Positions 1 to 11,021 are shown, counted from the first letter of the stretch. The stretch is DNA of 64,000 bases from Cycas panzhihuaensis (GCA_023213395.1 CM041465.1:225005741-225069740); one strand, 5' to 3'. Notes: generated by a model from the sequence alone, not told the origin. Program-made: numbers and translations.

Positions 1-1821
1 ACAAACCAAAATGTTACAATTGTGGGAAATTGGGACACATCAAAAAGGATTGTTAGGAATGGCAGTAACAACAGTGTTCACAATAGCATCAACAACAACC
101 TAGTAGCAAAAGCAATAGTAGCGACAACAACGACCATCTGGACAATGCGGTCATGTGACAAATGCAATAGAGGACATACCTGTTGAGATTGCAAAGTGGT
201 TTCTTGTTGTAGCACATAAGATAGGATCTGTTGCGCAGGATGTTTCATTTATTGATTTAGGTGCATCGAGGCATATGATTGACAGACTAAAATGGTTTTT
301 TCAAATGTGGAAGATGAATCAAAAGGTTACTATTATGGATGACATTGATCTGGAAGCCATAGGTGTTGGAAAAGTACCATTCATCATGCAAAATGGTGAA
401 CAATAGTATTTGGATAATGTTTTGTATGTACTAAATTTGAAGGCAAATGTTGTTTCTATAGGTGAAATTAAACAACAAGATATGACTGTAACATTTGTTT
501 GAGGATAGCGCACGATCTAAGACAAACAAAACAAGATTGTAGCCAAAGGGCTTAGAGAAAATAATTTGTATAAACTGCAAGGACAAAGTACAAAGAGAGT
601 TCTTTGTTGTATCTCTTAAATAAAAATTATGGCATGAAAGTATGGGTCATTTGAACTGCTCTAGTCTCTAATGGATGCATAAATTGAAAATGGTGCATGG
701 TCTTTTTATGATAAATGTTAAAAGTTGTTTGTATGAACCTTGTGTTTTTGGAAAACAGTATAGAGAGCCATTTTTGAAGAAGAAAGATCGAAGAGCTAGA
801 AAATAGTTAGGGTTGGTTCACTTAGATATCTATGGACCAATTGTTGTTATCTCAGTTGGTGGAGTAAGATATTTCATCATTTTCATTAATGACCTTTCAT
901 AAAAAGTTTGGATTTTTCCATTGAGGGAAAAATCTAAATCCTTCATCTACTTCAAACAGTTTAAGGAGTTGGTAGAGAATGAAAGTGGACACAAGATTAA
1001 GGTCTTGCAGACTGACAATGGTGGAAAATACACTTCAAATGAGTTTACTTAGTTCTGCAAGAATCATGGAATCGAGAGGTAGTTTCCTACTGCCTATACA
1101 CTTCAACAGAGTGGAGTTACTGAACTGATAAATAGAGTCATGGTTAAAAAAGCCAAAGCTATGGTGAAAGGCAAGAATGTAACAAATATTTTATGGGCAG
1201 AAGTTGTGAACATACCTACATATCTGACAAACAGAAGCATTACAAGGGTTGTTAGGAATATAACACCTAAGCAAACTTAGTCATATAAGAAATTGACTAT
1301 TTGTCATCTAAGAGTCTTTGGGTGTATAGTGTACATGCATATCCTAAAGGAAAAACAACAAAAGTTGGACAATAAAAGCACAAAGTGCATCCTTGTTGGA
1401 TAGTCAGATGAAAAGAAAGCATATAGAGTATATGAGTTGTCGACAAGGAAGGTTCATAGAATTCGTGATGTAATCTTCCATGAAGATGAGAGTCTAGATG
1501 TTGGTTCAAGTCATGTTGAGGGCCAGGTTGATGAGCTACCTGAATGCAGTTCTTCATATGATCTTGTTCAACCTGAATATGAGCCGTTTGACATTGTTAC
1601 AGCAACAGAGTTGAAATCCTTTTAGTTTCCAGAATCTGAATTTAAGTAGAAGCCAAAGATAGAGTCAAATCCAAAGCTCGAGAAATTGTTTATGCCTTCA
1701 CCTTCGTCTTCAAAGAAAAAACTTTTAAATGGTATTTGAAAACTATGGAGGGTGCTAAAATGTTATTACCTGAATTCGAGGGAGAGTGGAAGTCAAAATC
1801 GTGACCTTCTCAATAGGTGAA
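1..1821 (+). pseudogene. Copia-1 gag end, protease and integrase (degenerate Ty1/copia pol)
   Basis: Decayed Ty1/copia polyprotein read across several frames. Bases 3-53 encode a complete CCHC zinc knuckle (CYNCGKLGHIKKDC) from the end of Gag. Near 245-290 is a protease signature with DLGASRHM where copia proteases have DSGAS, so the active-site region is altered. Around 630-670 is the GAG-pre-integrase motif LWHESMGHLN. The integrase core follows, with HLDIYGP near 820 (first Asp), TDNGGKY near 1010 (second Asp) and QQSGVTE near 1110 (Glu still present). The core ends in the conserved FGCIVYMH stretch near 1320. In-frame stops, mostly TAG, occur throughout, so no product is expected. The element continues upstream of the window, and its 5' LTR and most of Gag are not visible. 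The reading frame is broken at 1821 by an inserted solo LTR and resumes at 2405. Confidence 0.9.
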
Positions 1822-2404
1822 TGTAGTGATCTAATTCTACTTTTATAGCAATTTTCCTCAAAAATACAAGTAATAATCCACAAAAACAATAACTAGATGC
1901 TATTCAACAAGAAAAATGAACAATGAACAAGAATTACAAAATCCACAGAAGTAAATAATAGTCTTTATTGTCAAATAATACCAAAATAGAGCAAAAGTTC
2001 AACAAAGTACCTGTTTTTCCTGAAGACGTACGCTTCCCTCTTCGAGGCGAGGAACCCTCCAAACTGCAGCACCCAAATGGGCGAGCTAATTGCAGCCCTA
2101 GAACCGAAAATGCGCGACCAAAGAACCTTCGACGATGATGAAATGAGGCCGCAAATCCTCCTTAAATAGGCGGCCAAAGGATAGTAATAGAAGTCGGCCA
2201 GACTGGGTAATATTCTTCTTAAAACTGCTCAAATAGAAGTCGGCCAGAACTTCTCCAAAAACTAGCAGGGTAACTTTAAACGGCCATAACTTTTGATTGA
2301 GATGTCAGAATTGACTTTCGTCTGAACCGTTGGAATCCTTGTTCAAAGGCCTTCAATTTGAATGGTTACATGGCATAGTTTTGACTAGATTTTGGAATGC
2401 TACA
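1822..2404 (-). mobile_element. Solo LTR inserted in copia-1
   Basis: A 583-bp block interrupts copia-1 between integrase and reverse transcriptase. It starts TGTAG and ends CTACA, a perfect 5-bp terminal inverted repeat of the TG...CA type. It is flanked by an exact 5-bp target duplication GTGAA (1817-1821 and 2405-2409). There is no internal domain, so it is best read as a solo LTR left by recombination between two LTRs. It is more GC-rich than its host element. A TATA-like TATTTAAGG on the minus strand near 2160-2168 suggests minus orientation. No second copy of this LTR family was seen in the window. Confidence 0.8.
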
Positions 2405-3960
2405 GTGAACATGGCTCTTGTGGCACGTGTCTTACATGTTGATGAATCATCTACTATTGAAGAAGCCGCCAAAGAGCAGAAGTGGAATGATGCTATGGAT
2501 ACTGAAATCCAAGCTATTAGGAAGAACTACACATGGGATTTGGTTGAATTGCTTGAAAAAAAGTATGCAATCAGTTCCAAATGGATCTATAGGACTAAGT
2601 TCAAATATGATGGATCTGTAGACAAATGTAAAGCTCGGCTAGTAGCAAAAGGCTTCAACTAGCAAGAAGGAATTGATTACCAAGAAACATTCGCTCCTAT
2701 TGCAAAGATGAATACTATCCTCCTCGTTGTGGTCATGGGTGCACAATTCAATTGGTAACTTCACTAGATGGATGTGAAAAGTGCATTTTTAAATGTGGAT
2801 CTAATAAAAGAAGTCTACATAGAGCAGCCACCTAGCTTTGTTGAAAAAGGTCAAGAGTACTTGGTATGCAAATTCAGAAAGGCCTTGTATGGCTTGAAAT
2901 AGGCTCCTAGAGCTTGGTATGAAAAGATTGATCAGTACTTCAAAAAAACAGATTTAAGAGATCTCCAGTTAACTCAAATCTATGCATCAAAGCCGTAAAT
3001 GATAAAATTATGCTTGTGGTGTTGTATGTTAATGATCTACTTATCAATGATATTGATATGATATCAAATTTAAAGATAGATCTTAGTCATTTCTTTGAGA
3101 TGACGGATATGAGAATTCTACACTACTTTTTGGAGTGGAAGTATGGCAAAGGTTTGAACATGTCTTCATTTTGCAAGCAAAATACACTTAGAGAATTTTC
3201 TGATAGCAAACCTGCACCTACCCCGATGGAGACAAGTTCTAAATTGACAATGAAAAATTATGGAGAAAATGTTGGTCCAACGATATAACGATGTACAAAC
3301 AACTGCTTGGAAGTCTAATATACTTAATTACTACTAGCCCTAATATTTCTTTTGCAGTTGGAATGGTGTCTAGGTTTACATCAGCACCAAAACAGAGCCA
3401 CTAAAATGTTGCTCAAAGGATCCTCAAATACTTGAAAGGAACTATTTCATATCGGCTTGAATTCAATCATAATAAGAATTTCAAATTAACCAGATTCACA
3501 GATTCTAATTGGGACAAATGTGCAAAATGTAGAAGGTTGACTTCTGGTTATTGTTTTAGTTTGGGTTCAACTACAGTCACTTGGAGTAGTGAAAGGCAAT
3601 CAAATGTTGTTTTGTCCTCAACTAAAGCATAGTATAAAGTTGTAGTTATAATTGTTGTTGAAGCCATTTGGTTACAACAGATTCCGCATGACATGGGACT
3701 ACTGCAATTACAACCAATCGTATTGTATTGTGACAATTAGAGTACTTTAAATATTGCAAAGAATCCCATGTTCCACGCTCGCACCAAACATATTGAGGTG
3801 CACCATCACTTTATTTGTGAATTGATTTAGAAAGGAGTGATTGAGATAGTGCACAGGCCAATAGACGAGCAACTGGCTAACATCTTCACCAAACCACTAC
3901 CACATGATAGATTCCAAACTTTCAATGATGGCTTAGGTGTCAAGATAAATGAAATTAACA
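2405..3960 (+). pseudogene. Copia-1 reverse transcriptase and RNase H
   Basis: Continuation of copia-1 pol after the solo LTR. The segment before RT (VNMALVAR...) runs into RT with KARLVAKGF near 2630, MDVKSAFLN near 2770 and LK*APRAWY near 2900. The catalytic YVDD box is YVND near 3027, so one metal-binding Asp is lost. RNase H follows from about 3440 (FTDSNWD, SGYCFSLG, STKA, VLYCDN, KHIEVHHHF). It ends with the conserved LANIFTKPL near 3880. Stops at WQLHQMD, FKQQEG and LKQAPRAW-type positions look like CAG/CAA to TAG/TAA changes. The product would be inactive. Confidence 0.92.
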
Positions 3961-3971
3961 TTAAGGGGGAG
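3961..3971 (+). other. Polypurine tract of copia-1
   Basis: TTAAGGGGGAG lies directly before the 3' LTR start, where the plus-strand primer of an LTR retrotransposon belongs. Confidence 0.8.
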
Positions 3972-4305
3972 TGTTGATATTTGATGTTTATTGTGGCTCA
4001 TAATTTTGGGTTATGAGTTTCTTCTTTAAATTTTGTATTTTATTAGTTATTAGTTTTTTTTAATGTTATATGAGTTGGTGAGTCATCTGGGGTTACACTT
4101 CCCACCTCACGTGTCAATCCTTTTGGGATCAATATTCCATTTAGGTTTGTATAAAAGCACATATTGTGCATTGTAAAGGTAATTTAATGGAACGAGATTT
4201 AATTTTCATTTTGTGAAATCAATTTTCATTAAGTGAATAGGTTAATCCACCCATTTAGGTTTTCTCCATGCATGCCTTGAATTTTACTACATTGAGGCCA
4301 CAACA
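3972..4305 (+). repeat. Copia-1 3' LTR
   Basis: A 334-bp LTR starts TGTTG and ends CAACA, a perfect short inverted repeat. It directly follows the polypurine tract and the RNase H end. A TATA box, TATAAAAG, lies at 4150-4157 and would start transcription in the R region. The matching 5' LTR is outside the window, so insertion age and target duplication cannot be read. Confidence 0.85.
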
Positions 4306-5010
4306 ATTTTACTAATAGCTCTTGGAGTCACTTGAGTGATATGTTTGCCTTTATTTCTAAAAGTTCTTTCATTTTGCTTTTTCCAGATGTTCCACAAAAT
4401 AAAGACAAGAACAAGATCCTAGGCCTGTTGGAGAATTCTAGATTCTACCTCGAGGTTCTTCTATCTTTTTAAAAACTTTTGAATCCTGTAATCTCTCTTA
4501 ATCAGGGATCTAAAAATAGTCTCAAACTAGTCCCACAAATGATTAGTGATTTCGCATCTTAAGAAAAGGTGGTTAATGTCTTCTTCAGACTCAACATAGA
4601 AGACACAAATAGACAGGCCTCTCATTCCTCTTTTTTGAAGATTTTTGTAAGGATACCATTATGGCCCACCTCCCATAAAAAGGTTGATATTTTGGGCCAT
4701 AGATCCATAAGCCAAGTTTTTAACCATAAATTCCTTGGGCCAAAACTCACTTCATCTGCAACATAAGAACTATAACCCTATTTAACAATAAAGGAACCTA
4801 TCCCCTTAGAACCTCATCTTAGGAAATCTAAGCCTAGCCCATAAGGGATAACTCTTCTTTGAATAAGGCTCCATAATCTCCCTTTCTCTTCAACCTGAAT
4901 ATCCTTTAGCCAAGATTTGGGCAGTTTACATACCCTGATGAAAGGGGTGTCTCCATCCTCCCTGGTATGATCATCTATCGAATAGTTCTTAACTCTAATC
5001 CAACCCTCCT
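4306..5010 (-). pseudogene. LINE ORF2 C-terminus (zf-RVT zinc-binding domain)
   Basis: On the minus strand, segments across frames reproduce the C-terminal reverse-transcriptase zinc-binding region of plant LINE ORF2 proteins. Near 4540-4610 the translation contains ICVFYVESEEDINHLFLRCE, matching the family pattern C-x2-C...E-x2-HLF..C with one Cys changed. LW follows (IW/LW is typical). Upstream (toward 5010) are fragments such as GRLWSLIQRRVIPYGLGLDF and WLMDLWPKISTFYGRW. Downstream (toward 4306) is FILWNIWKKQNERTFRNK, typical of the region after zf-RVT. Stops and frameshifts are frequent. It abuts the copia-1 LTR at 4305, so copia-1 probably inserted into or beside this LINE. Confidence 0.75.
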
Positions 5011-5012
5011 TA

Positions 5013-5200
5013 TTTTAATCATTTTTAATTATATTTGAACTCGTTATTTTTCTTGGGTTGCGTGAATACAACCATACTTTAATTGTTTTAATTTTTTTAA
5101 ATTCTATTTGAAGTTGGTATTTTTCTTAAAATACAAGAACACAACATGCCCTTTCCTATTGAAAAGGGAGTTTTACTGTCAAAGCTCAAGTATAGGTGGA
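5013..5200. repeat. LTR-like fragment shared with 12205-12385
   Basis: This stretch aligns by eye over about 180 bp with 12205-12385. Both share TTAATTATATTTGAA, TTGCGTGAATACAA and the longer CAACATGCCCTTTCCTATTG. The second copy lies at the 3' side of a minus-strand gypsy element, so both are probably LTR fragments of one family. The start and end here are approximate. Confidence 0.55.
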
Positions 5201-5929
5201 TTATGCTTCCACCATGATTTTTCTTTTGCTTGAACTTTGCATATGTTTTTAGGGGTTGGCCCCTTTTGGTCTACTTCATCATACTTACGCCATTGCCAAT
5301 GTGTAGCAAGTTTTCTCTTCTTGATTTGTTGGGTCCTCCAAGCATTTTTGAGCTTTAATGAATTCTTGGGATTATTTTTGGTGATTGGTGATTCCTCATG
5401 ACGTCTTGTTAGCGAAATGTATGTGTCTCTTAGAACCTATGTTTTTGATGGAATAGCCTTGACTATGGAACATTCAACATCCCCCTTAGAAATTTTCCAT
5501 GGAATACTAATGGGTTTTATTAGTACTGAGAACATTTGCATTGAGGTTTCAAGTTGCTCAAGATCCTACATCCTGTTTCCATATTGTAATAATGGGAGTT
5601 CTTCCTTGAAACAAGGTAGGAATGGGTGTAAAATTATGGATCTCATGTATTCAAGTGGTTTAGAAGTGAAGAAGGAATAAGAACACGATCTTAATTAAAG
5701 AATTGATTGAGATGAAGACACATAAGAGGGGTATATAGAATTTAGGGATTGAATCAGTTGGCTAAAATATAATGAAAGATATAATTGGGGTTTTATATGG
5801 GCATGCGATAAGGGTGGGAACTTAGAGAAAAAATAGAATGATTTGGAAAATGAGGTTTGAAGGTAAGGGGCATGAGGGCCATGTGAAAGATTGGGGGATG
5901 ACCTATGTGTAGGATTAATGGAAGAAGGG
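5201..5929. other. No gene recognised
   Basis: Moderately AT-rich DNA with only short open frames. I see no domain, splice or repeat signature I can support. It may be remnant retroelement sequence between the LTR-like fragment and the next LTR. Confidence 0.4.
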
Positions 5930-6837
5930 TGTTGACTTACGTTTCTCACTACACTCGTGAGATAGGTACACTTGTCAAGATAGCACAGGTAGTCTAGTCT
6001 AGGATAGAGTCAACATATTCATCTACATAGATTACACGGATTTATTAACAATTCCACATAATCATGTCACAATTTACACACAACAATACATTAATCAACA
6101 CATATTCAGCATCCAATCTTCACAAAACACATAGAATCAACATTTCCATGTAACTCTTCTTTTATTAAGCAATAAGTTTTTGTACACAAGTTGCTAGAAT
6201 GCATTCCCTATGCATTCCAGCCACATACACTACTACTGTCACATGCGTACCCAGAAGGTACACATCATTATACACTGCTTTAGGCTGTTGTCATATGTAC
6301 TAGCTTCCGTACCATTGAGTGTCTGAATACTTGGCTCTCACCCTAGCCGAATGATCCTTGTGAAGTCTCTTAAATACGCCTCCTTGGTGTCCTTTGGCTG
6401 AAGGGTTATGACTCCCTGTCATAATTGTACCTTTTCAGTCATAAGCGTACCTTCTGTTAACCATTAGTTAACCTTCTTAATTGTTGTCTCTAACCATCCA
6501 TACGTCCGTACGTACGTCTGACATCATCCCAGGTATCCATCTATCAGGTCCTGCCATGCGTACCTTCTCTATTTGCTTGTGTACTGCCAGGAATGCGTAT
6601 CGTGTTATGCACCTTTTCGTGCACGCACTTGTCATACATATCCAGAATGCTATTTTTTCCACATTTCTGCCTCATGCGTACCTCTGTATGGTCTGTGCCT
6701 GCACATCCAAGGTTACACAGCCTATCTCTGGTCTCCTCATAGCCCAGTGTGTCAAATTATGTCCCAACATCTATCCCGAGTCAACATGATGGGTTTGAGC
6801 ATCCTTGCTCAACAAAAAAAGTCAAAATTTTGGGGCA
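5930..6837 (-). repeat. Candidate LTR (3' LTR of a minus-strand gypsy-like element)
   Basis: On the minus strand an AGAGAGGGGGAGGA polypurine tract (fwd 6839-6852) is followed at once by TGCCCCAAAATTTTGAC, a typical PPT/LTR junction; the LTR edge is about 6837. The other edge is set tentatively at a TG at 5930 and could be wrong by tens of bases. The interval has no coding potential. It is rich in GCGTACC/CGTAC words (about seven copies between 6240 and 6680), including a palindromic cluster CCGTACGTACG near 6510. No partner LTR was found. Confidence 0.5.
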
Positions 6838-7500
6838 TTCCTCCCCCTCTCTGTCTCAAGGCTACTCCTGTTGCCTTTGTCCTGTCGACGAATCTTTTGT
6901 GGCCAAAATTTCTTCATTTATTTGAGTAAGTGTGGCAATTATTGCATCCTTTTCTTTGATTTTTTCTTGAAGGGCAGTTATCTCTGCTTTGTACCCTTCT
7001 TCCATTTCTTTAATCAACTGGATAATCTAGCATGATTTATCATTTGATAGAGGTGGTGCTGATGTTTCTTCCAATGAAGGCTCCTCTTCTTCCCCCTCTT
7101 CAGGTTCTCCTTCATCTTTCTTCCTTTTGCTGCTTTTCCGGATTGTTTGTTTGGTACGATGAGGAATGGGTGTCCCGGGGGTTTGTTGTAACCATTTAAG
7201 AATTTTGGTCATTTGCTTTTGAATCCTTTTTCTCAATTCTTGATCCTGAGTAATGTCTAGAAACCCAGTCACCCATTGTTTTATAAGTGGCTCCCTTGAA
7301 GAAATAGTTGTTTTTGTTAGCTGCGCACTTGGACATTGATAAAATCGGATGGCTAACAACAAGGAAGGGTGACAAAAAGGGTGTGTCGTTATTTCCTAGA
7401 TTTGCTGCCTCATGTTAACTGCTAAAAACTCTGACCAATCCAGCTTCTCTCCATCTCAGATCTTTGGTAATACTAGCATCATTCCTCCTGGAATGTATGT
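6838..7500 (-). pseudogene. 3' ORF of a gypsy-like element, acidic and coiled-coil
   Basis: The longest clean frame is 7027-7362 (111 codons). The same frame reads with stops upstream to about 7500 and downstream to the polypurine tract at 6852. In order the predicted protein has a KLDWSEFL motif, a segment containing KQWVTGFLDI, a Lys/Arg-rich patch (RKSSKRKK), a Glu-rich stretch (EGEPEEGEEEE) and a coiled-coil tail (KAEITALQEKIKEKDAII). I do not recognise the family. Its place next to a PPT and LTR, and its layout, resemble the 3' ORF of the OTA element at 27592-29235, which has KLLNWAKF at the corresponding point. It is probably the extra ORF of a related element whose pol is missing here. 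Confidence 0.5.
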
Positions 7501-7740
7501 GTACTTCCTTTTTGATAGAAATCTAGAATTGATGACTTTGACTTTTTATCATTAGTTGTAATGTTTTAGGAAACATAAGGGTCATGTATTAAAACTCTTT
7601 TTATGTAAACATGCCAAGTGTTTGACAAGTGTCAACCAGACACATAACGGTTACAACTACTTGATATATATTTAAAAGAGTTGAACTCTCCCACATTAAT
7701 GCATTGAGTTATTCACCTATTGTGCTGTGAATCCTAACAA
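7501..7740. other. Junction segment before copia-2
   Basis: AT-rich, no domain. It contains a TATA-like TTGATATATATTTAAAAG near 7660 and ends TCCTAACA near 7739, which could be a decayed LTR end. It does not match the copia-2 3' LTR, so I do not call it the 5' LTR. Confidence 0.35.
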
Positions 7741-8790
7741 ATCTTGCTTTGGTTGCTACATGGGTAGCTAAGGTTGAAAATGTCTTAGCTTTTATTCATA
7801 TGATTGTGGATACAAATGTTGATCAAAATATTGCCTGTGCTCGTACCTCTAAAGAAGCTTGGGATACTTTGATTTTATTATATGAAAGGCAAGAGGATGC
7901 TCGCATTGTTATGATTAAGGCCAAGTTGTTTATATTGAGATATGTTGAACCTATGGTTGCTTTCTTATCTTCTATTAAAGAAATCAGTAATGAGTTAACT
8001 ACACTTGGCAAACTAGCTTCTAATGAAGACCTTGTTACTGCCACTCTTCATGCACTTCCGAGGGAGTACAATGGCTTCATCTTATCAGTTACACGAGATA
8101 CTACACTTGGCACCATGACTTTCAACCAACTTGAAAGTCTTCTACTGCAAGAAGAGCAAATCTACTCATGATAGGATGAACCTTCTATTTCGGTAGCTTC
8201 CACGGCCAAGTATAAATCCAAGAAGAATCCCAAACAAAATCTTCACAAATAGTTTGGGAACATGAGTATTGGCACATCAAAAGCCAATCTCATATGTCAC
8301 TATTATGGTAAGATGGGCCACATTGCACTTGAGTGTTGGAAAAGGCAATCTAACATGCAACAACAACAACAATTTTAACAACCTAGACAACAACAACCAC
8401 GACAGTAGCATAATCAATAGCAGCAACAACCCCCTAGACCAAATCAAGGTGGATTTCGAAGAGGTCACATAGGAAGGGGGGGCTTTAGAGGTGGCAATCA
8501 ACACTACACCAATTAGTTTGCTAATGAAGACAAGTTGTTTTATGCTTATCACAACTCAAAAAGTGATAACACATGGATTATTGATTCGAGAGCATCTTGA
8601 CACATGACCGGTGATGAAGAGTTGCTCTATGATGTTCAAAACGGAAGAGGGAAAATAGTTACTTTTGGTAATAATGAGACAATTCAGATTTTTGAAGTGG
8701 GTAGAATTGGCTCCTTCCACTCTCGAGATCACCCTACTTCAACATTTCCCAAGGGTGATACTTACTTGGTGCCTTTAATGTTATTCTTCA
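7741..8790 (+). pseudogene. Copia-2 gag (truncated) and protease
   Basis: Bases 7749-8171 are a 140-codon open frame matching the UBN2/copia Gag domain (TSKEAWDTLILLYERQ, ASNEDLVTATLHALPREYN, FNQLESLLLQEEQIYS). The usual N-terminal start region of Gag is absent, so the 5' end is truncated. At 8287-8340 the zinc knuckle reads CHYYGKMGHIALEC, with its second Cys changed to Tyr. An Asn/Gln-rich linker follows. The protease signature near 8580 is DSRAS followed by a stop, in place of DSGAS, so it is inactive. The frame continues to about 8780 (GDTYLVP). There the sequence passes directly to the pre-RT linker, and the integrase is missing. Confidence 0.88.
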
Positions 8791-10268
8791 AGTTACATCC
8801 ACGAAGAAGCTACCTAAATGATACACTCGGATAGTACAAGACAATCAAGTCATAGAAGAAAAATATCCATCTAAAATGAGGCAGCACTCAGTCAACTATG
8901 CACTTATGATTTAAGTGCTTTGTGTAGATGAGCCTTCCACTTTTGAGGAGGCATGTAAAAGTAAAAAGTGGAAAGTTGCTATGGATGATGAAATCTATTC
9001 TATTGAAAACAATGGATCTTGGGATTTAATAGAGTTGCCTACAAATAAATGGGCAATCAATTGTAAATAGGTGTATAAAACCAAATTCTAATTTGATGGT
9101 TCAATCGAGCGTCATAATGCTAGAGTTGTTGCAAAGGGATTCAAACAAAGGGAAGGCATTGATTATGAGGATACCTTTGCATTTGTGGTAAATATGAACA
9201 CCATCAGACTCATATTGGCCTTAGTTGCTCAATGCAAGTGGCCAATCTATCATATGCACGTGAAGAGCGCCTTTCTCAATGGCGATCTTCAAGAGGAGGT
9301 TTATTTAGAGCTACCTCCTGGATATGTTGCACGTGGCAAAGAATATTTGGTCTGTCGCCTTAAAATGGCATTGTATGGTTTGAAACAAGCCCCAAGGGCA
9401 TGGTACTTTAAAATTGATGATTATTTTTTTGAAACATGGATATCATCGATCCTCGTTAGATCCTAACTTGTACATAAAAGTTAGGAATAACAATGCAATC
9501 TTTTCCATTTTATATGTTGATGACTTTGTGATCACTGGAAGTGACACTAAGATGATACAAACTCTCCAGGATGACCTTAAGAAGAGTTTTGATATAACTA
9601 ATCTTGGACTTTTCTATTATTTCTCAGGCATGGAGATGTGGCAACAACCAGGTCATATCTTCATTTCCTAAGCTAAATATTCTTGGGACATTTTGCAGTG
9701 ATTTATAATGGAGGACTACAAACCATCGTTTACCCCCATAGAGAATGGAACAAAATTGTCACTTGATGAGGAAGCAACACCAACAAATCTCACTTTATAT
9801 TAGTAACTAGTGGGTAGCCTAATCTACTTGACCAACACTAGATCAAATCTTTCGTTTATAGTTAGAATTTGCTCCAGATACATGTCTCAACCCAATTAGA
9901 AACATTAGAATGCAATAGAACGTATACTGAGATATCTCAAAGGCACATTTCAGCATCACCCTTAGTATGCACACAATGAGAACTTCATTTTGGAGGGTTT
10001 CTCGGATTCTGATTAGGCAGGGTACCAAGATAGTCGTCACTCAACCTGGGGATATTGCTTCACCCTTGGTTCAAGAATCATTTTATAGAGTTACAAGAAG
10101 CAACCTAATATTACCTTGTCCTCCACTGAAGCAGAGTACAAAGCTGCAATCAGTGCAGCTTGTGAGGCTATTTGGCTAAGAAGGATTCTTAACGAGCTTG
10201 AACTTGAGCACGATCACCCCACCAAGTTGTATTATGACAACCAAAGCGTGTTCAAGTTGACTAAGAAT
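8791..10268 (+). pseudogene. Copia-2 reverse transcriptase and RNase H start
   Basis: The sequence resumes in the pre-RT linker (TSTKKLPK, then VNYALM near 8900) and runs into RT. The main open piece is 9185-9466 (93 codons: VKSAFLNGDL, LYGLKQAPRAW). A frameshift near 9440 leads to 9414-9671, which carries an intact YVDD box near 9515. RNase H follows with stops and frame changes. The last clean piece, 10116 onward, reads SSTEAEYKAAISAACEAIW and YYDNQSVFKLTKN. The domain is then broken by unrelated DNA after 10268. Confidence 0.88.
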
Positions 10269-11021
10269 CTAGTTGCCTTGAAAACCAAGACAAAGCTATT
10301 GACCGTCCCATAATAACAAACCAATTTCTTAGAGAGGGCATAAAGTGACAATGACAATGGGTTGTAGATGTCAAGAATGGCTACATACTTGCAGCGAGCC
10401 AACTAGGGTGGGACAACCATGAAAAGAAGGAATCCCCCTACCCAAAATACATTTGTCTGATGTCATCCAGCCTCAAATGCACTCAAGAAACCCCTGTGGA
10501 GAAATTACATGGGATTCCTATAGAACTTAGATAGCAAGAATCGTTTCCAACACGGTCACATAAGCAACATAGCATGACTTATAACTTAGAGGGACCTGCA
10601 TTTATCATGAGTTCCAAAATAAGGTATTGACAAATGCATACCCATACACAACTCAAGGAATTGAGACATTGAAAGGCATGTAACAAAATAAAGGGACTTG
10701 TACTAGGGGGAATCCATTTGGTTGGCTACAATTCCTGTTGCACCCCATGTGTTACTGTGTGAATAGGAAACTTGAAACATGTCAACCAACCTAACAAAGG
10801 CACGAGGCCAACACTCAGAATAACCCAACATGAAACCAAAGAAATGACCACATTTCATATGCATTAGTGACAAGGCCTCATGAAACAAGGGGTTGCCTGC
10901 TTGCCAAGAGCCAATGGTCCAACTTCCAATAAAGAGATAATTGTCTACCAAGAAGTAAAGCTTTCCATCGAAAGGAGCCAGCCATCTGAGAGTCAAAGAA
11001 ATCCACCCAACAGCTAGGGAC
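10269..11021. mobile_element. Unidentified ~750-bp insertion in copia-2 RNase H
   Basis: RNase H homology stops at about 10268 and resumes at about 11031 (TKHIEVHNHFIKEHV). The break is flanked by the 9-bp direct repeat ACTAAGAAT (10260-10268 and 11022-11030). A 9-bp target duplication is typical of MULE DNA transposons, but I see no convincing terminal inverted repeat. The insert is less AT-rich than its surroundings. A plus-strand frame near 10295-10530 reads coherently for ~75 codons (for example RPIITNQFLREGI, KNGYILAASQLGWDN) before a stop. I do not recognise it. The first ~20 bases after 10268 may still be copia sequence, so the left edge is uncertain. Confidence 0.5.

Noticed and set aside
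7560-7739. 5' LTR of copia-2
   Set aside because: It has a TATA-like box and CA end, but it does not resemble the copia-2 3' LTR, and gag is truncated at its 5' side.
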